In this document: piece by piece, positions 1 through 5,922 of the stretch
How the letters are laid out: each line of letters begins with the position of its first letter
Position numbering within the stretch: position 1 is the stretch's first letter
From: an uncultured Clostridia bacterium
GTDB taxonomy: Bacteria > Bacillota_A > Clostridia > Christensenellales > Borkfalkiaceae
Assembly: GCA_934292955.1 (NCBI GenBank)
Contig: CAKQXZ010000102.1
Location: forward strand, 1-6,398
DNA: 6,398 bases
Reading direction: 5' to 3'
The notes under the pieces: generated by a model
The model's input: only the letters and a program-made list of their open reading frames with translations
What the model was told of the DNA's origin: nothing
Database searches by the model: none
Made by a program: the position numbers and the translations under genes

Positions 1-53
1 CCGGCGACCTGCTGATTACGAATCAGCTGCTCTACCGACTGAGCCACAGTAGC
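1..53 (-). tRNA. tRNA-Thr (anticodon CGU), 3' end cut by window edge
   Basis: Read on the minus strand, the sequence folds as a tRNA. It has a 7-base acceptor strand GCTACTG beginning at base 53, a D arm GCTC/GAGC, an anticodon stem GCTGA/TCAGC enclosing the loop TTCGTAA (anticodon CGT, reading ACG), a variable loop, and the first half of the T stem (GCCGG) at the window edge. About 23 bases of the 3' side are missing, so acceptor pairing cannot be checked. It lies 22 bases past the stop codon of the upstream esterase gene and I see no convincing promoter of its own, so it may be co-transcribed with that gene. This is a second threonine isoacceptor besides the GGU tRNA at 1826-1901. Confidence 0.9.
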
Positions 54-55
54 AT

Positions 56-69
56 ATCGCTTTCGCGAT
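56..69 (-). other. small GAAA-loop hairpin before the tRNA
   Basis: On the minus strand the spacer between the esterase stop codon and the tRNA contains ATCGC-GAAA-GCGAT, a perfect 5-bp stem closed by a GNRA-type tetraloop. It ends two bases before the tRNA 5' end. No U-run follows, so it does not look like a terminator. It may mark a processing point between mRNA and tRNA, but that role is inference. Confidence 0.4.
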
Positions 70-75
70 TGAATA

Positions 76-903
76 TTAAGAATACATATTAAAGCCCAGT
101 GCTTTAAGCCACGTTACGGATAACTCTATCCACGGGCGGACGTCGTTTTTTACAACGTTCGTTTCTTCGCTGCAGACAGCAAGACCGTGCTGCCCCGAAC
201 GGAATAAATGCATTTCGAACGGAACTTTTTCGCTCAGATACTTCTGCGCCGCAACGAGCGAGCCGTAAACGGGAACGCAACTATCGTCGACGGTGTGCCA
301 GATAAATGCGGGCGACGAATTTGCCGTAACGTGATTTTCGAGCGACAAATACTTCATTAATTTTTCATCGTTGCCCGTAACGTTTTCGAACGAACCGACG
401 TGCGACAAAGTATCGTCGTTGCGATATATGAACACGGGATATGCTAATATCACCGCGTCCGGTCTTACAAAAGAAAGATTGCGAAGTTTAATATCCGCAC
501 TATCGAACATAGTGCCGAGGCAACCGCACAAATGACCGCCTGCGGAAAAACCGATTGCAGAGACATGAGCGGGATCTATATGATACTTTTCTGCATTTTC
601 GCGGATAAATATCATTGCCATTGCCGCTTCGCGCAGTTGCGTGGGATAAACGGCGGGGCTGCATGTATATTTAAGAACAAAAGTATTAAAGCCGTGCCTT
701 AAATATTCTATTGCAACGGGTTCTCCTTCACGGTCGGAAACCATTGCATACGCACCGCCCGGAATAACCAGCATTGCGGGACGAACTCTGTCAAGCCCGG
801 TTTCATTACTCATATTATGGCATGAAACATCAAGATAACCTGCGCCGTTTTCGGGGCGTTTTTCATTGAAATATCCGTATAAATCTACTGTTTCGCAAAC
901 CAT
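76..903 (-). CDS. alpha/beta hydrolase, acetyl-esterase/xylan-esterase type
   Basis: This is a 275-residue serine hydrolase of the alpha/beta fold, similar to the small cytoplasmic esterases often annotated as acetylxylan esterase or BD-FAE-like, which remove acyl groups from sugars. The oxyanion-hole segment is IPGGAY (residues 47-52, in place of HGGG). The nucleophile is Ser120 in GFSAGGH, the probable acid is Asp207 in the TVDDSCVP segment, and the base is His239 in SGQHG. The catalytic set is complete and the length is normal for the group. No signal peptide or membrane segment is seen, so it should act in the cytoplasm, possibly on imported acetylated oligosaccharides (inference). The ATG at 903 is preceded by GGGAG at 8 bases and by a good promoter. 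The exact substrate cannot be told; a general carboxylesterase is the alternative. Confidence 0.9.
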   Translation of the reverse strand: MVCETVDLYGYFNEKRPENGAGYLDVSCHNMSNETGLDRVRPAMLVIPGGAYAMVSDREGEPVAIEYLRHGFNTFVLKYTCSPAVYPTQLREAAMAMIFIRENAEKYHIDPAHVSAIGFSAGGHLCGCLGTMFDSADIKLRNLSFVRPDAVILAYPVFIYRNDDTLSHVGSFENVTGNDEKLMKYLSLENHVTANSSPAFIWHTVDDSCVPVYGSLVAAQKYLSEKVPFEMHLFRSGQHGLAVCSEETNVVKNDVRPWIELSVTWLKALGFNMYS

Positions 904-930
904 AGCATGCTCTCCCGACTTCGCTTGACC

Positions 931-959
931 ATTTTAACACAATCCGCTACGCTTTGCAA
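931..959 (-). promoter_or_regulatory. promoter of the esterase gene
   Basis: On the minus strand, TTGCAA (954-959) and TAAAAT (931-936) are separated by exactly 17 bases, a good sigma-A-type promoter. The expected start of transcription is near 924, giving a leader of about 20 bases that contains the GGGAG ribosome site. It is divergent from the promoter of the DUF6062-type gene at 980-1008. Confidence 0.7.
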
Positions 960-979
960 GTTTTTTTATTATGTTTTGC

Positions 980-1008
980 TTTATTTTTATTAAATTTTCT
1001 GTTATAAT
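980..1008 (+). promoter_or_regulatory. extended -10 promoter of the DUF6062-type gene
   Basis: A perfect TATAAT (1003-1008) is preceded by TGT at 1000-1002, making an extended -10 element (TGnTATAAT). The -35 region at 980-985 (TTTATT) is weak at 17-base spacing, as is common when the -10 is extended. Transcription should begin near 1014, leaving a leader of about 50 bases before the ATG at 1067. The start codon at 971 that would give a longer protein lies upstream of this promoter, which argues for the shorter form. Confidence 0.7.
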
Positions 1009-1066
1009 CCGATCAGAGTCAATAATACTCGGCGGACACGCGACGGCAAGCCTTACGGAGAACGAC

Positions 1067-1738
1067 ATGAGATACCACATCAACACAGGACTTATACACG
1101 AAAAATTTGAAGAAAGCGACTTCTGCCCGCTTTGCGAAATAGAAAAAATTGTGGAAAACGGCATTTGCCGCGAACTGCTCGGCGACGGTTGCATGGACGA
1201 CGACGTAAGAAAATCGGTTAACGAAAAGGGCTTTTGCGGCAGACATTTCGACCTTTTGTACTCGATGCCGTCTAAACTCGGGCTGGCTCTGCAAACTAAA
1301 ACACGTATAACCAAGGTTGCCGAAAAACTGACCGTTCCGACAAGCGCGTTCGCCGCAAGAAAGGCGGCTAAAATTCTTCTTGCCGAAAGCGAAAAATGCA
1401 TTGTTTGTGACCTTACGGCGGACGAAATGATTAAATATTACAAAACCATAGCGCAGATGTTCGCCAACGAAAAGCCTTTTGCCGAAACTCTTAAAAATGC
1501 GAACGGGTTTTGCAACAGACATTTTGCCCGTATTTTGGAATACTCTTCCTGCGCGGGGAGCGAAACAAAAGCCTATCTTAAAGCGATAACCGACGTTCAG
1601 CAAAAACTTTTCGGGTACGATCTCGACCTGCTTCAGAAATTTGCCGCACGACACGATTACCGCAATATAGGCAAACCGCTCGGCGAAGCGGAAAACGCTC
1701 TGCCCCGTATCAGGCGCGACCTGTATGGCAAAAAATAA
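1067..1738 (+). CDS. DUF6062-type protein with duplicated CxxC/CxxH motifs
   Basis: The 223-residue product resembles the DUF6062 family of Clostridia, whose function is not established; recognition is from the N-terminal pattern (CPLC, then a downstream GFCxRH) recalled from family members. The protein is an internal duplication: CPLC at 20-23 with GFCGRH at 55-60, then CIVC at 111-114 with GFCNRH at 147-152. Each half offers three Cys and one His, a plausible zinc or other metal site (inference). There is no signal peptide and no transmembrane segment. The ATG at 1067 is chosen because GGAG lies 6 bases upstream and the promoter lies between it and the next in-frame ATG at 971, whose extra 32 residues look like translated leader. 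The gene is alone in its transcription unit, with tRNA-Thr 87 bases downstream. Confidence 0.85.
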   Translation: MRYHINTGLIHEKFEESDFCPLCEIEKIVENGICRELLGDGCMDDDVRKSVNEKGFCGRHFDLLYSMPSKLGLALQTKTRITKVAEKLTVPTSAFAARKAAKILLAESEKCIVCDLTADEMIKYYKTIAQMFANEKPFAETLKNANGFCNRHFARILEYSSCAGSETKAYLKAITDVQQKLFGYDLDLLQKFAARHDYRNIGKPLGEAENALPRIRRDLYGKK

Positions 1739-1745
1739 AAAAATA

Positions 1746-1769
1746 CAAGAAAAGGGCGTTTTTTTCTTG
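1746..1769. other. 8-bp inverted repeat overlapping the tRNA-Thr -35 box
   Basis: CAAGAAAA (1746-1753) and TTTTCTTG (1762-1769) form a perfect 8-bp dyad with an 8-base loop GGGCGTTT. The right arm covers the first three bases of the TTGACA box at 1767-1772. It has no U-run on the plus strand, so it is a poor terminator for the upstream gene. On the minus strand a T-rich tract follows, but no minus-strand gene ends here. It could be chance in A/T-rich DNA or a weak plus-strand terminator. Confidence 0.3.
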
Positions 1770-1795
1770 ACATTCACGCTGCGATATTATATTAT
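1767..1795 (+). promoter_or_regulatory. strong promoter of tRNA-Thr(GGU)
   Basis: Perfect TTGACA (1767-1772), a 17-base spacer, and TATTAT (1790-1795) with a single mismatch to TATAAT. Transcription should begin near 1802, about 24 bases before the mature tRNA 5' end. A near-consensus promoter is what a stable RNA gene needs. Confidence 0.85.
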
Positions 1796-1825
1796 GTAAA
1801 GGCTGTAAAGAGATGTCTTTGCATT

Positions 1826-1901
<76 letters not shown>

Positions 1902-1937
1902 AAAAACCTTAGAACTTCGTGTTCTAAGGTTTTTTTG
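1902..1937 (+). terminator. rho-independent terminator of tRNA-Thr, usable on both strands
   Basis: AACCTTAGAAC (1905-1915), loop TTCGT, and GTTCTAAGGTT (1921-1931) form a perfect 11-bp stem. A T-run follows to 1936 and an A-run precedes (1901-1906). It ends the tRNA transcript on the plus strand. Because the flanks are A- and T-rich on opposite sides, it can also stop minus-strand transcription arriving from the gene at 2078-2476. Confidence 0.9.
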
Positions 1938-2013
1938 TTTGATTTTGATTGTTGTTTGCGCAACGAGTGATAATATCAGGTTGACGTAATTATTGAAAAG
2001 TGCGGCACTGCGT

Positions 2014-2060
2014 GGCTGGAGCCTTCGTCGGTTGGGCAAGCGGGTGCATCTCAGGATAAC
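2014..2060. repeat. short intergenic repeat, copy A
   Basis: This 47-base stretch aligns without gaps to 4574-4620 with 38 of 47 bases identical by my count. Both begin GGCTGGA and end in CTCAGGATAAC or CTCAGGATGAC, with CAAGCGGG in the middle. The element resembles the short GGATCCTTCG...CTCAGGATGAC intergenic repeats seen in many bacterial genomes (recollection, not a search). A second CTCAGGAT follows at 2077-2084, so copy A may be part of a longer decayed unit reaching about 2100. It is G-rich compared with its surroundings. Confidence 0.6.
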
Positions 2061-2074
2061 CGTGCGTTGTGATA

Positions 2075-2089
2075 CGCTCAGGATGAGCG
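2075..2089. other. perfect dyad containing the stop codon of the 132-residue gene
   Basis: CGCTCA-GGA-TGAGCG is a perfect 6-bp inverted repeat with a 3-base centre. It contains the CTCAGGAT core shared with the repeat copies, and the TGA stop codon of the minus-strand gene (2078-2080) lies within one arm. It has no U-run and looks repeat-derived. Confidence 0.5.
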
Positions 2090-2476
2090 GGTGTTGGATG
2101 GGGGTTCGGATTTTTCGAACTTCTTTTCTTCGAAATAGCGTTCGCGGCACTCGCGATATCGGTCGGATAACTCAAAAAGATAACACTGCTTTTCTTGAAA
2201 ACTCATAGTCTTCATCAATTCTTCATCGCACAATCTGCCGATAATATCGGATACGTCGCCGTAAGTATCGAGAATGTTCTTGACCTTGTAATAAAACAAC
2301 TCGTCGTCGGCGCCGTTAAGTTGGCGAACCGCTTTTATTCTGTAATACCGAAGCACTTCGGATTTGCGCGCGTCACAGCTGTCGGGAGTGTTATCTACGC
2401 TTTCGAGATAATCGCTCCAAAAGCCGTTTTTCATTCTGCCTTTTGCTACTTTTGCAAGATTTTTAATCTCAGCCAT
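2078..2476 (-). CDS. conserved-looking hypothetical protein, 132 residues
   Basis: I do not recognise a named family. The protein is soluble, strongly charged and probably all-helical, with no signal peptide, membrane segment or Cys/His metal motif. Notable stretches are an N-terminal basic segment (LAKVAKGRMKNGFW, 7-20), RYYRIKAVRQLNGADDELFY (43-62), KVKNILDTYGDVSDIIG (64-80), and a C-terminal helix rich in Glu, Arg and Tyr (about 93-121). The final ten residues (SEPPSNTRSS) are of different composition and come from DNA next to repeat copy A; the stop codon is in repeat-like sequence, so the native C-terminus may have been altered. The ATG at 2476 has AAGGGG about 10 bases upstream and a nearer AAGGG. 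No good promoter is visible in the gap after the rpsU terminator, so leaky read-through from rpsU is possible. Confidence 0.75.
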   Translation of the reverse strand: MAEIKNLAKVAKGRMKNGFWSDYLESVDNTPDSCDARKSEVLRYYRIKAVRQLNGADDELFYYKVKNILDTYGDVSDIIGRLCDEELMKTMSFQEKQCYLFELSDRYRECRERYFEEKKFEKSEPPSNTRSS

Positions 2477-2600
2477 TTTCCCTTATCCCCTTATATATTT
2501 TTATTAAGTTGTAATTCCCCTTATTTTCGGACAATCGCCCGATTACGCTACTGCACCGTTATGCCGAATTTTGCCTCAAATGCTCGACAAATATCGACAT

Positions 2601-2635
2601 AAAAAAAGCCCGACAAGACCAAATATCTTATCGGG
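2601..2635 (-). terminator. rho-independent terminator of rpsU
   Basis: On the minus strand, CCCGATAAGA (2626-2635) pairs with TCTTGTCGGG (2609-2618), a 10-bp stem with one mismatch and a 7-base loop. It is followed by C and a run of seven T (2601-2607). It begins nine bases after the rpsU stop codon. Confidence 0.9.
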
Positions 2636-2643
2636 TGTAAAAG

Positions 2644-2823
2644 TTAACCTTTTATGCTTCTTTTTCTTGCCGCTTCCGCTTTCTTTTTACGTCTTACGGA
2701 AGGCTTTTCATAATGCTCTTTACGGCGCATATCGCCGATGATTCCGTCACGGGAGCATTTTCTCTTAAAACGACGAAGAGCGTTATCCAACGATTCGTTT
2801 TCACCAACTCTGATAGTGGACAT
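2644..2823 (-). CDS. rpsU: 30S ribosomal protein S21
   Basis: The 59-residue product is ribosomal protein S21, a small basic protein of the 30S subunit that sits near the anti-Shine-Dalgarno region and helps translation initiation. The family pattern is clear: the N-terminal [18 protein letters not shown] (residues 4-21), [20 protein letters not shown] (36-55), then a short tail ending SIKG. Length is typical for Bacillota. The ATG at 2823 is preceded by a very strong AGGAGGG site at 6 bases, and the gene has its own promoter and terminator, so it is a single-gene unit. In many Bacillota rpsU is followed by a yqeY-type gene; here the gene downstream is the unknown 132-residue protein instead. 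Confidence 0.97.
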   Translation of the reverse strand: MSTIRVGENESLDNALRRFKRKCSRDGIIGDMRRKEHYEKPSVRRKKKAEAARKRSIKG

Positions 2824-2867
2824 TCACAACCCTCCTTCGCCCACGGCAGTTAATAACATCGTGTTTC

Positions 2868-2896
2868 ATTTTATCAAAAAGAAAACGGCAAGTCAA
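2868..2896 (-). promoter_or_regulatory. rpsU promoter
   Basis: On the minus strand, TTGACT (2891-2896), a 17-base spacer and TAAAAT (2868-2873) form a strong sigma-A-type promoter. Transcription should begin near 2861, giving a leader of about 38 bases that ends in the GGAGGG ribosome site. Confidence 0.85.
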
Positions 2897-2970
2897 CTCA
2901 TTTTTGCCTTTGTTTAAGTATTATTTATTTTTTATTTTTTCGCGCTCGGTTTATACCCTGTTTTTTGCAT

Positions 2971-3002
2971 GAAAAAACGACCGACAATAAAATGCCGATC
3001 GT
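2971..3002 (-). terminator. terminator of the sugar ABC ATPase gene
   Basis: On the minus strand ACGATCGGCA (2993-3002), loop TTTTAT, and TGTCGGTCGT (2977-2986) form a 10-bp stem with two G-T wobbles. A T-run follows (2972-2977). It starts 15 bases after the stop codon at 3018, and separates this gene from the rpsU promoter. Confidence 0.88.
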
Positions 3003-3017
3003 TATATTCACAAAAAA

Positions 3018-4376
3018 TTATTCTTCTTTGGCGTCTTCTTTTTCAGCCGCAGCGGGTTCTTCGGCGGGAGTTTCGGCTTTCTTCTTTTTGAAAAGATTCT
3101 TGAAAGATTTCTTTTCTTTTACAATAGGTGCGCCGGGAATTCTTTCGCCGTTTGCAAGTCTTTCAAGTTCTTTTTCGGGAACGTAAGCCTTGGTGCCTTC
3201 GCCGCTGAGAATGGTAAGTTCGGTTTCTTTATCGAACAGATGGCAATGCATAATGTCGATAGCGAGTTCGATCTTCTGGCCCCTTTCGGTGGTCGTTCTG
3301 GAATCTACGCGAGCGATCATCTGAGTTTCGTTATCTACAAGACTCTTGATCTTATTGGGTTCTTCTTCGGCAACTTCGCCTTTATCGAATACGCAGTAAA
3401 GTTGAGTTTCTGCACCGAGTTTTTCAACAACGTCGACAACAACGTTTACAACCGAATCTCTCGAGTTGGATATGAAGTTTGCTTCGTCGTGCATGTCTTC
3501 CGGACGAACGCCGAATACGACGTCTCTTCCGGTGTTGAGATATTTATCGAGATCTTCGATCTTATCGGACTTAGCCTTGGGAAGAACAACGGTGTTGCCT
3601 TCGAATTCTACGCATACTCTGTCTTTAGTACCGACAAGATGTGCGTCGAAGAAGTTCATCTGCGGAGTTCCGATAAAGCCTGCAACGAATTTGTTTGCGG
3701 GGAAATCGTAAAGTTTCTGCGGAGCGTCAACCTGCTGAATGAAACCGTCTTTCATAACAACGATACGGGTACCCATGGTCATAGCTTCGACCTGGTCGTG
3801 CGTAACGTAAATGAAAGTGGTAGCAAGACGATGGTGAAGTTTTGTAATTTCGGTTCTCATCTGAGCGCGGAGTTTAGCGTCCAGGTTGGACAGCGGTTCG
3901 TCGAGAAGGAATACCTTAGGTTCACGAACGATTGCTCTTCCGAGCGCAACCCTTTGTTTCTGACCGCCGGACAGTGCCTTCGGTTTTCTTTGCAGATAAA
4001 TTTCGAGACCGAGAATTCTTGCTGCTTCTTTAACTCTTGCGTCGATTTCGTCTTTGGGCATTTTGCGGAGTTTAAGACCGAATGCCATGTTATCGTAAAC
4101 GGTCATGTGCGGGTACAGAGCGTAGTTCTGGAAAACCATTGCGATATCTCTGTCTTTCGGCTGAACGTCGTTTACGAGATTGCCGTCGATGTAAAGTTCG
4201 CCGTCGGTGATTTCTTCAAGACCGGCTATCATGCGAAGCGTGGTGGATTTACCGCAGCCGGAAGGACCGACGAAAACGATAAACTCTTTATCTTCGATAT
4301 CGAGCGAAAAGTCCGTAACAGCGGTAACACCGGAAGAATAAACCTTGTAGATGTGCTTAAGATTAAGACTTGCCAT
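3018..4376 (-). CDS. sugar ABC transporter ATP-binding protein, MsmK/UgpC type, with extended tail
   Basis: This is a 452-residue ATPase subunit of the carbohydrate-uptake (CUT1) class of ABC importers. The nucleotide-binding domain (about 1-235) is intact: Walker [10 protein letters not shown] 37-45, Q-loop Gln83, signature LSGGQ 135-139, Walker B VFLLDE 155-160 with catalytic Glu160, D-loop SNLD 163-166, and H-loop His193. A regulatory OB/TOBE-like region follows (about 236-385), including FGVRPEDMH (288-296). No permease or binding-protein gene is beside it and the gene has its own promoter and terminator. That fits a shared ATPase serving several sugar transporters, as known for MsmX/MsmK. 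The family is usually about 360-380 residues; here residues 386-452 add a tail with a lysine-rich stretch (420-433) and an Ala/Glu/Pro acidic end. The ATG at 4376 has GGAGG 6 bases upstream. Confidence 0.95.
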   Translation of the reverse strand: MASLNLKHIYKVYSSGVTAVTDFSLDIEDKEFIVFVGPSGCGKSTTLRMIAGLEEITDGELYIDGNLVNDVQPKDRDIAMVFQNYALYPHMTVYDNMAFGLKLRKMPKDEIDARVKEAARILGLEIYLQRKPKALSGGQKQRVALGRAIVREPKVFLLDEPLSNLDAKLRAQMRTEITKLHHRLATTFIYVTHDQVEAMTMGTRIVVMKDGFIQQVDAPQKLYDFPANKFVAGFIGTPQMNFFDAHLVGTKDRVCVEFEGNTVVLPKAKSDKIEDLDKYLNTGRDVVFGVRPEDMHDEANFISNSRDSVVNVVVDVVEKLGAETQLYCVFDKGEVAEEEPNKIKSLVDNETQMIARVDSRTTTERGQKIELAIDIMHCHLFDKETELTILSGEGTKAYVPEKELERLANGERIPGAPIVKEKKSFKNLFKKKKAETPAEEPAAAEKEDAKEE

Positions 4377-4413
4377 TGCTTGCCTCCGAGCAAATTTTTG
4401 TTTTTACCTTATT

Positions 4414-4442
4414 ATTATAAACCATATCGCATAAAAACACAA
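4414..4442 (-). promoter_or_regulatory. promoter of the sugar ABC ATPase gene
   Basis: On the minus strand, TTGTGT (4437-4442), a 17-base spacer and a perfect TATAAT (4414-4419). Transcription should begin near 4407, about 30 bases before the ATG at 4376. Just upstream (4445-4466) is an imperfect dyad, GGCAAATT against AATTTATGCC with a 2-base bulge, which could be an operator, though nothing else supports that. I found no good catabolite-control (cre) site. Confidence 0.75.
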
Positions 4443-4573
4443 TAGGCAAATTGCTCAATTTATGCCCGCGGCGATTGTATATTTTGCACTAAGATTTTGA
4501 AGGGGGGCTTTTTAATGCGGCTGCGATCTTTAATAACATGCGCGGGTTCGGCGTTGTGGAGCGTGCGCCTTGC

Positions 4574-4620
4574 GGCTGGATCCTTCGGAAGTCGGTCAAG
4601 CGGGCGCGTCTCAGGATGAC
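4574..4620. repeat. short intergenic repeat, copy B
   Basis: Ungapped partner of 2014-2060, in the same orientation, with 38 of 47 bases identical. It keeps the motif GGATCCTTCG (4578-4587) and the end CTCAGGATGAC (4610-4620) better than copy A, so it is nearer the likely parent sequence. It lies in the 401-base gap between the ABC ATPase gene and the next hydrolase gene. Apart from the ATPase promoter, this repeat and the probable terminator at 4712-4757, I see no gene or RNA structure in that gap. Confidence 0.6.
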
Positions 4621-4711
4621 GGGAAATGAGCTTGACGGGAATAAAATAAGCTGTGCGGGAAAAGCAAAGTTTGATTGTTAAACGGATTATAAAATGGTAA
4701 GGATTTATAAC

Positions 4712-4757
4712 AAAAAGCCGCGGGAAGTCGGCGTATAGGTCGATTATCCGCGGTTTT
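4712..4757 (-). terminator. probable terminator of the second hydrolase gene
   Basis: On the minus strand CCGCGG (4748-4753) can pair with CCGCGG (4718-4723). Four A precede the stem, and a bulged C plus five T follow it (4712-4716). The 24-base loop is long, which lowers confidence, but the position about 20 bases after the stop codon and the T-run fit a rho-independent terminator. Confidence 0.55.
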
Positions 4758-4777
4758 GAGCGTTTTTGAATATTATT

Positions 4778-5860
4778 CTATTTTTGTTTTGCCGAGTAAT
4801 TTTTTGCGGCGTAAACGAGTTGATTTTTGAAAAATTCTATTGCGTCTTTGGTGTGATTGCTGTTAGGACAATATACGTCGAACGCGTGATAACAACCGGG
4901 GTATACCCTGTATTCCGCACTTATACCCGCCTTTTTAAGGTTTTCGAAATAGTCGACGGTTTCGGCGTAAAAAGGTTCTACGTCGCCGATATAAGTTATG
5001 GCGGGCGGAAGATTCGTAAAATCGGTTACGCGAGCGGGCGCGGCGTAATAAGGCACTTTGTCGGTTCCGTAAAGGTCGCCGAGATAGACTTTCCACGCTT
5101 TGATATTAGACTGAGTGTCCCAACAAGGCATATTGTTGTTGACGTTTGTACGCGTGGGACGATCGTCGAGCATGGGATAAAGGGGCATCTGAAAGGCGAT
5201 ATTGACTTCGCCCTTATCTCTTGCATAAAGACAGAGCGCCGCACAAAGTCCGCCGCCCGCGGATTCGCCGCCGACAAAAATTTTGTTTTTATCCGCGCCG
5301 AGTTTTTCGGCGTTTTCTTTAAGCCACAAAAGTGCGTCGTAACAATCGGTAAGCGCCTTGGGGTACGGTTTTTCTACCGAAAGCGTATAATCGGGCATAA
5401 GAATTACCGCGTCTATTGCCGAAAGAATGCGGTCAATAAAAACGAAATCCTGCTCGGGAACGCCCATAGAATATCCGCCGCCGTGTATCCACAAAATTGC
5501 GGGGCGCGAATACTTTTCGCTTTTATTATCGGCGGTTGCGCTCGTTTTTTGCAATATGCCGTCCGAATTTTTAAGCGTGTTTTCGGCAGTTGAAGCATTC
5601 TCGGGCGCGTTTTCGTATACGTTTCCCGTTTTTTTGTAAGTATATTCGGAACAGATGCACGCGCGCATATTGCCGTCTTTTTGCGGAATGAAGATTTCTT
5701 CCGTACGGAAACGGCGCGATTTTCTGCCTTTGAACAATGTTGTTTCGAGTGCGTTTACGAGTTTGAAATAACCTATGCTTGCGCGCGGAATAATGATTTT
5801 AAGCATTCTGCCGTGGAAAGCAACGGACTTATCCATTTTTTTCTTATCGGTTTGCTTCAT
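4778..5860 (-). CDS. alpha/beta hydrolase, hormone-sensitive-lipase-type esterase
   Basis: This 360-residue esterase belongs to the hormone-sensitive-lipase (family IV) group, which hydrolyses short-chain carboxylic esters. The oxyanion motif is HGGG (126-129), the nucleophile Ser200 in GGESAGGG, the acid Asp293 in YIGDVEPF, and the base His325 in PGCYHAFD; all are in the expected order. No signal peptide is evident, so it is probably cytoplasmic. Residues about 72-118 form a low-complexity Asn/Glu/Thr/Ala/Lys stretch just before the core fold, making it longer than the usual 300-320 residues. The ATG at 5860 is the earliest possible start because an in-frame TGA lies one codon upstream of it, but no clear ribosome site precedes it; the ATG at 5836 is an alternative. 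No promoter is seen in the 62-base gap, so it is probably transcribed with the small gene upstream. Confidence 0.9.
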   Translation of the reverse strand: MKQTDKKKMDKSVAFHGRMLKIIIPRASIGYFKLVNALETTLFKGRKSRRFRTEEIFIPQKDGNMRACICSEYTYKKTGNVYENAPENASTAENTLKNSDGILQKTSATADNKSEKYSRPAILWIHGGGYSMGVPEQDFVFIDRILSAIDAVILMPDYTLSVEKPYPKALTDCYDALLWLKENAEKLGADKNKIFVGGESAGGGLCAALCLYARDKGEVNIAFQMPLYPMLDDRPTRTNVNNNMPCWDTQSNIKAWKVYLGDLYGTDKVPYYAAPARVTDFTNLPPAITYIGDVEPFYAETVDYFENLKKAGISAEYRVYPGCYHAFDVYCPNSNHTKDAIEFFKNQLVYAAKNYSAKQK

Positions 5861-5892
5861 AATTCAAAAATGCATTCTTTAGTGTTTCTTCG

Positions 5893-5918
5893 CGACCGCC
5901 GAAAAAGTGCGGCGGTCG
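5893..5918 (-). other. 9-bp GC-rich hairpin between the small gene and the hydrolase gene
   Basis: CGACCGCCG (5893-5901) and CGGCGGTCG (5910-5918) are a perfect 9-bp inverted repeat with an 8-base loop. It starts four bases after the stop codon of the 57-residue gene. No U-run follows on the minus strand, so full termination is unlikely. It may stabilise the upstream message or partly reduce read-through into the hydrolase gene. Confidence 0.7.
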
Positions 5919-5922
5919 GAAT

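Noticed and set aside
913..930. CCGACTTCGCTTGACC-like sequence in the esterase leader as a third repeat copy
   Set aside because: Only a short partial match to the repeat family, without the CTCAGGAT core; too weak to call.
971..1066. N-terminal extension of the DUF6062-type protein from an upstream ATG
   Set aside because: The extension would be encoded by the promoter and leader, has no ribosome site, and the family N-terminus matches the ATG at 1067.
1019..1777. A 252-codon open frame antisense to the DUF6062-type gene
   Set aside because: It lies entirely opposite a gene with clear motifs, promoter and ribosome site, and its translation is low in recognisable structure. It is a codon-bias shadow.
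3240..4445. A 401-codon open frame antisense to the sugar ABC ATPase gene
   Set aside because: The minus-strand frame contains every ABC ATPase motif; the antisense translation is Phe/Cys/Val-rich with no coherent family and no upstream signals.
4377..4445. Catabolite-control (cre) operator upstream of the sugar ATPase
   Set aside because: No stretch matches the cre consensus well enough; the nearest candidate around TATGCGATATGG lacks the required symmetry.
4515..4619. A 34-codon plus-strand frame after AAGGGGGG
   Set aside because: It has a purine-rich site about 7 bases upstream, but most of its sequence and its stop codon are repeat copy B, its composition is Arg/Ser/Gly-rich, and no good promoter is at the right distance.
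4766..5593. A 275-codon open frame antisense to the second hydrolase gene
   Set aside because: The opposite strand encodes a full catalytic triad and HGGG motif. The antisense frame has no ribosome site and a shadow-like composition.
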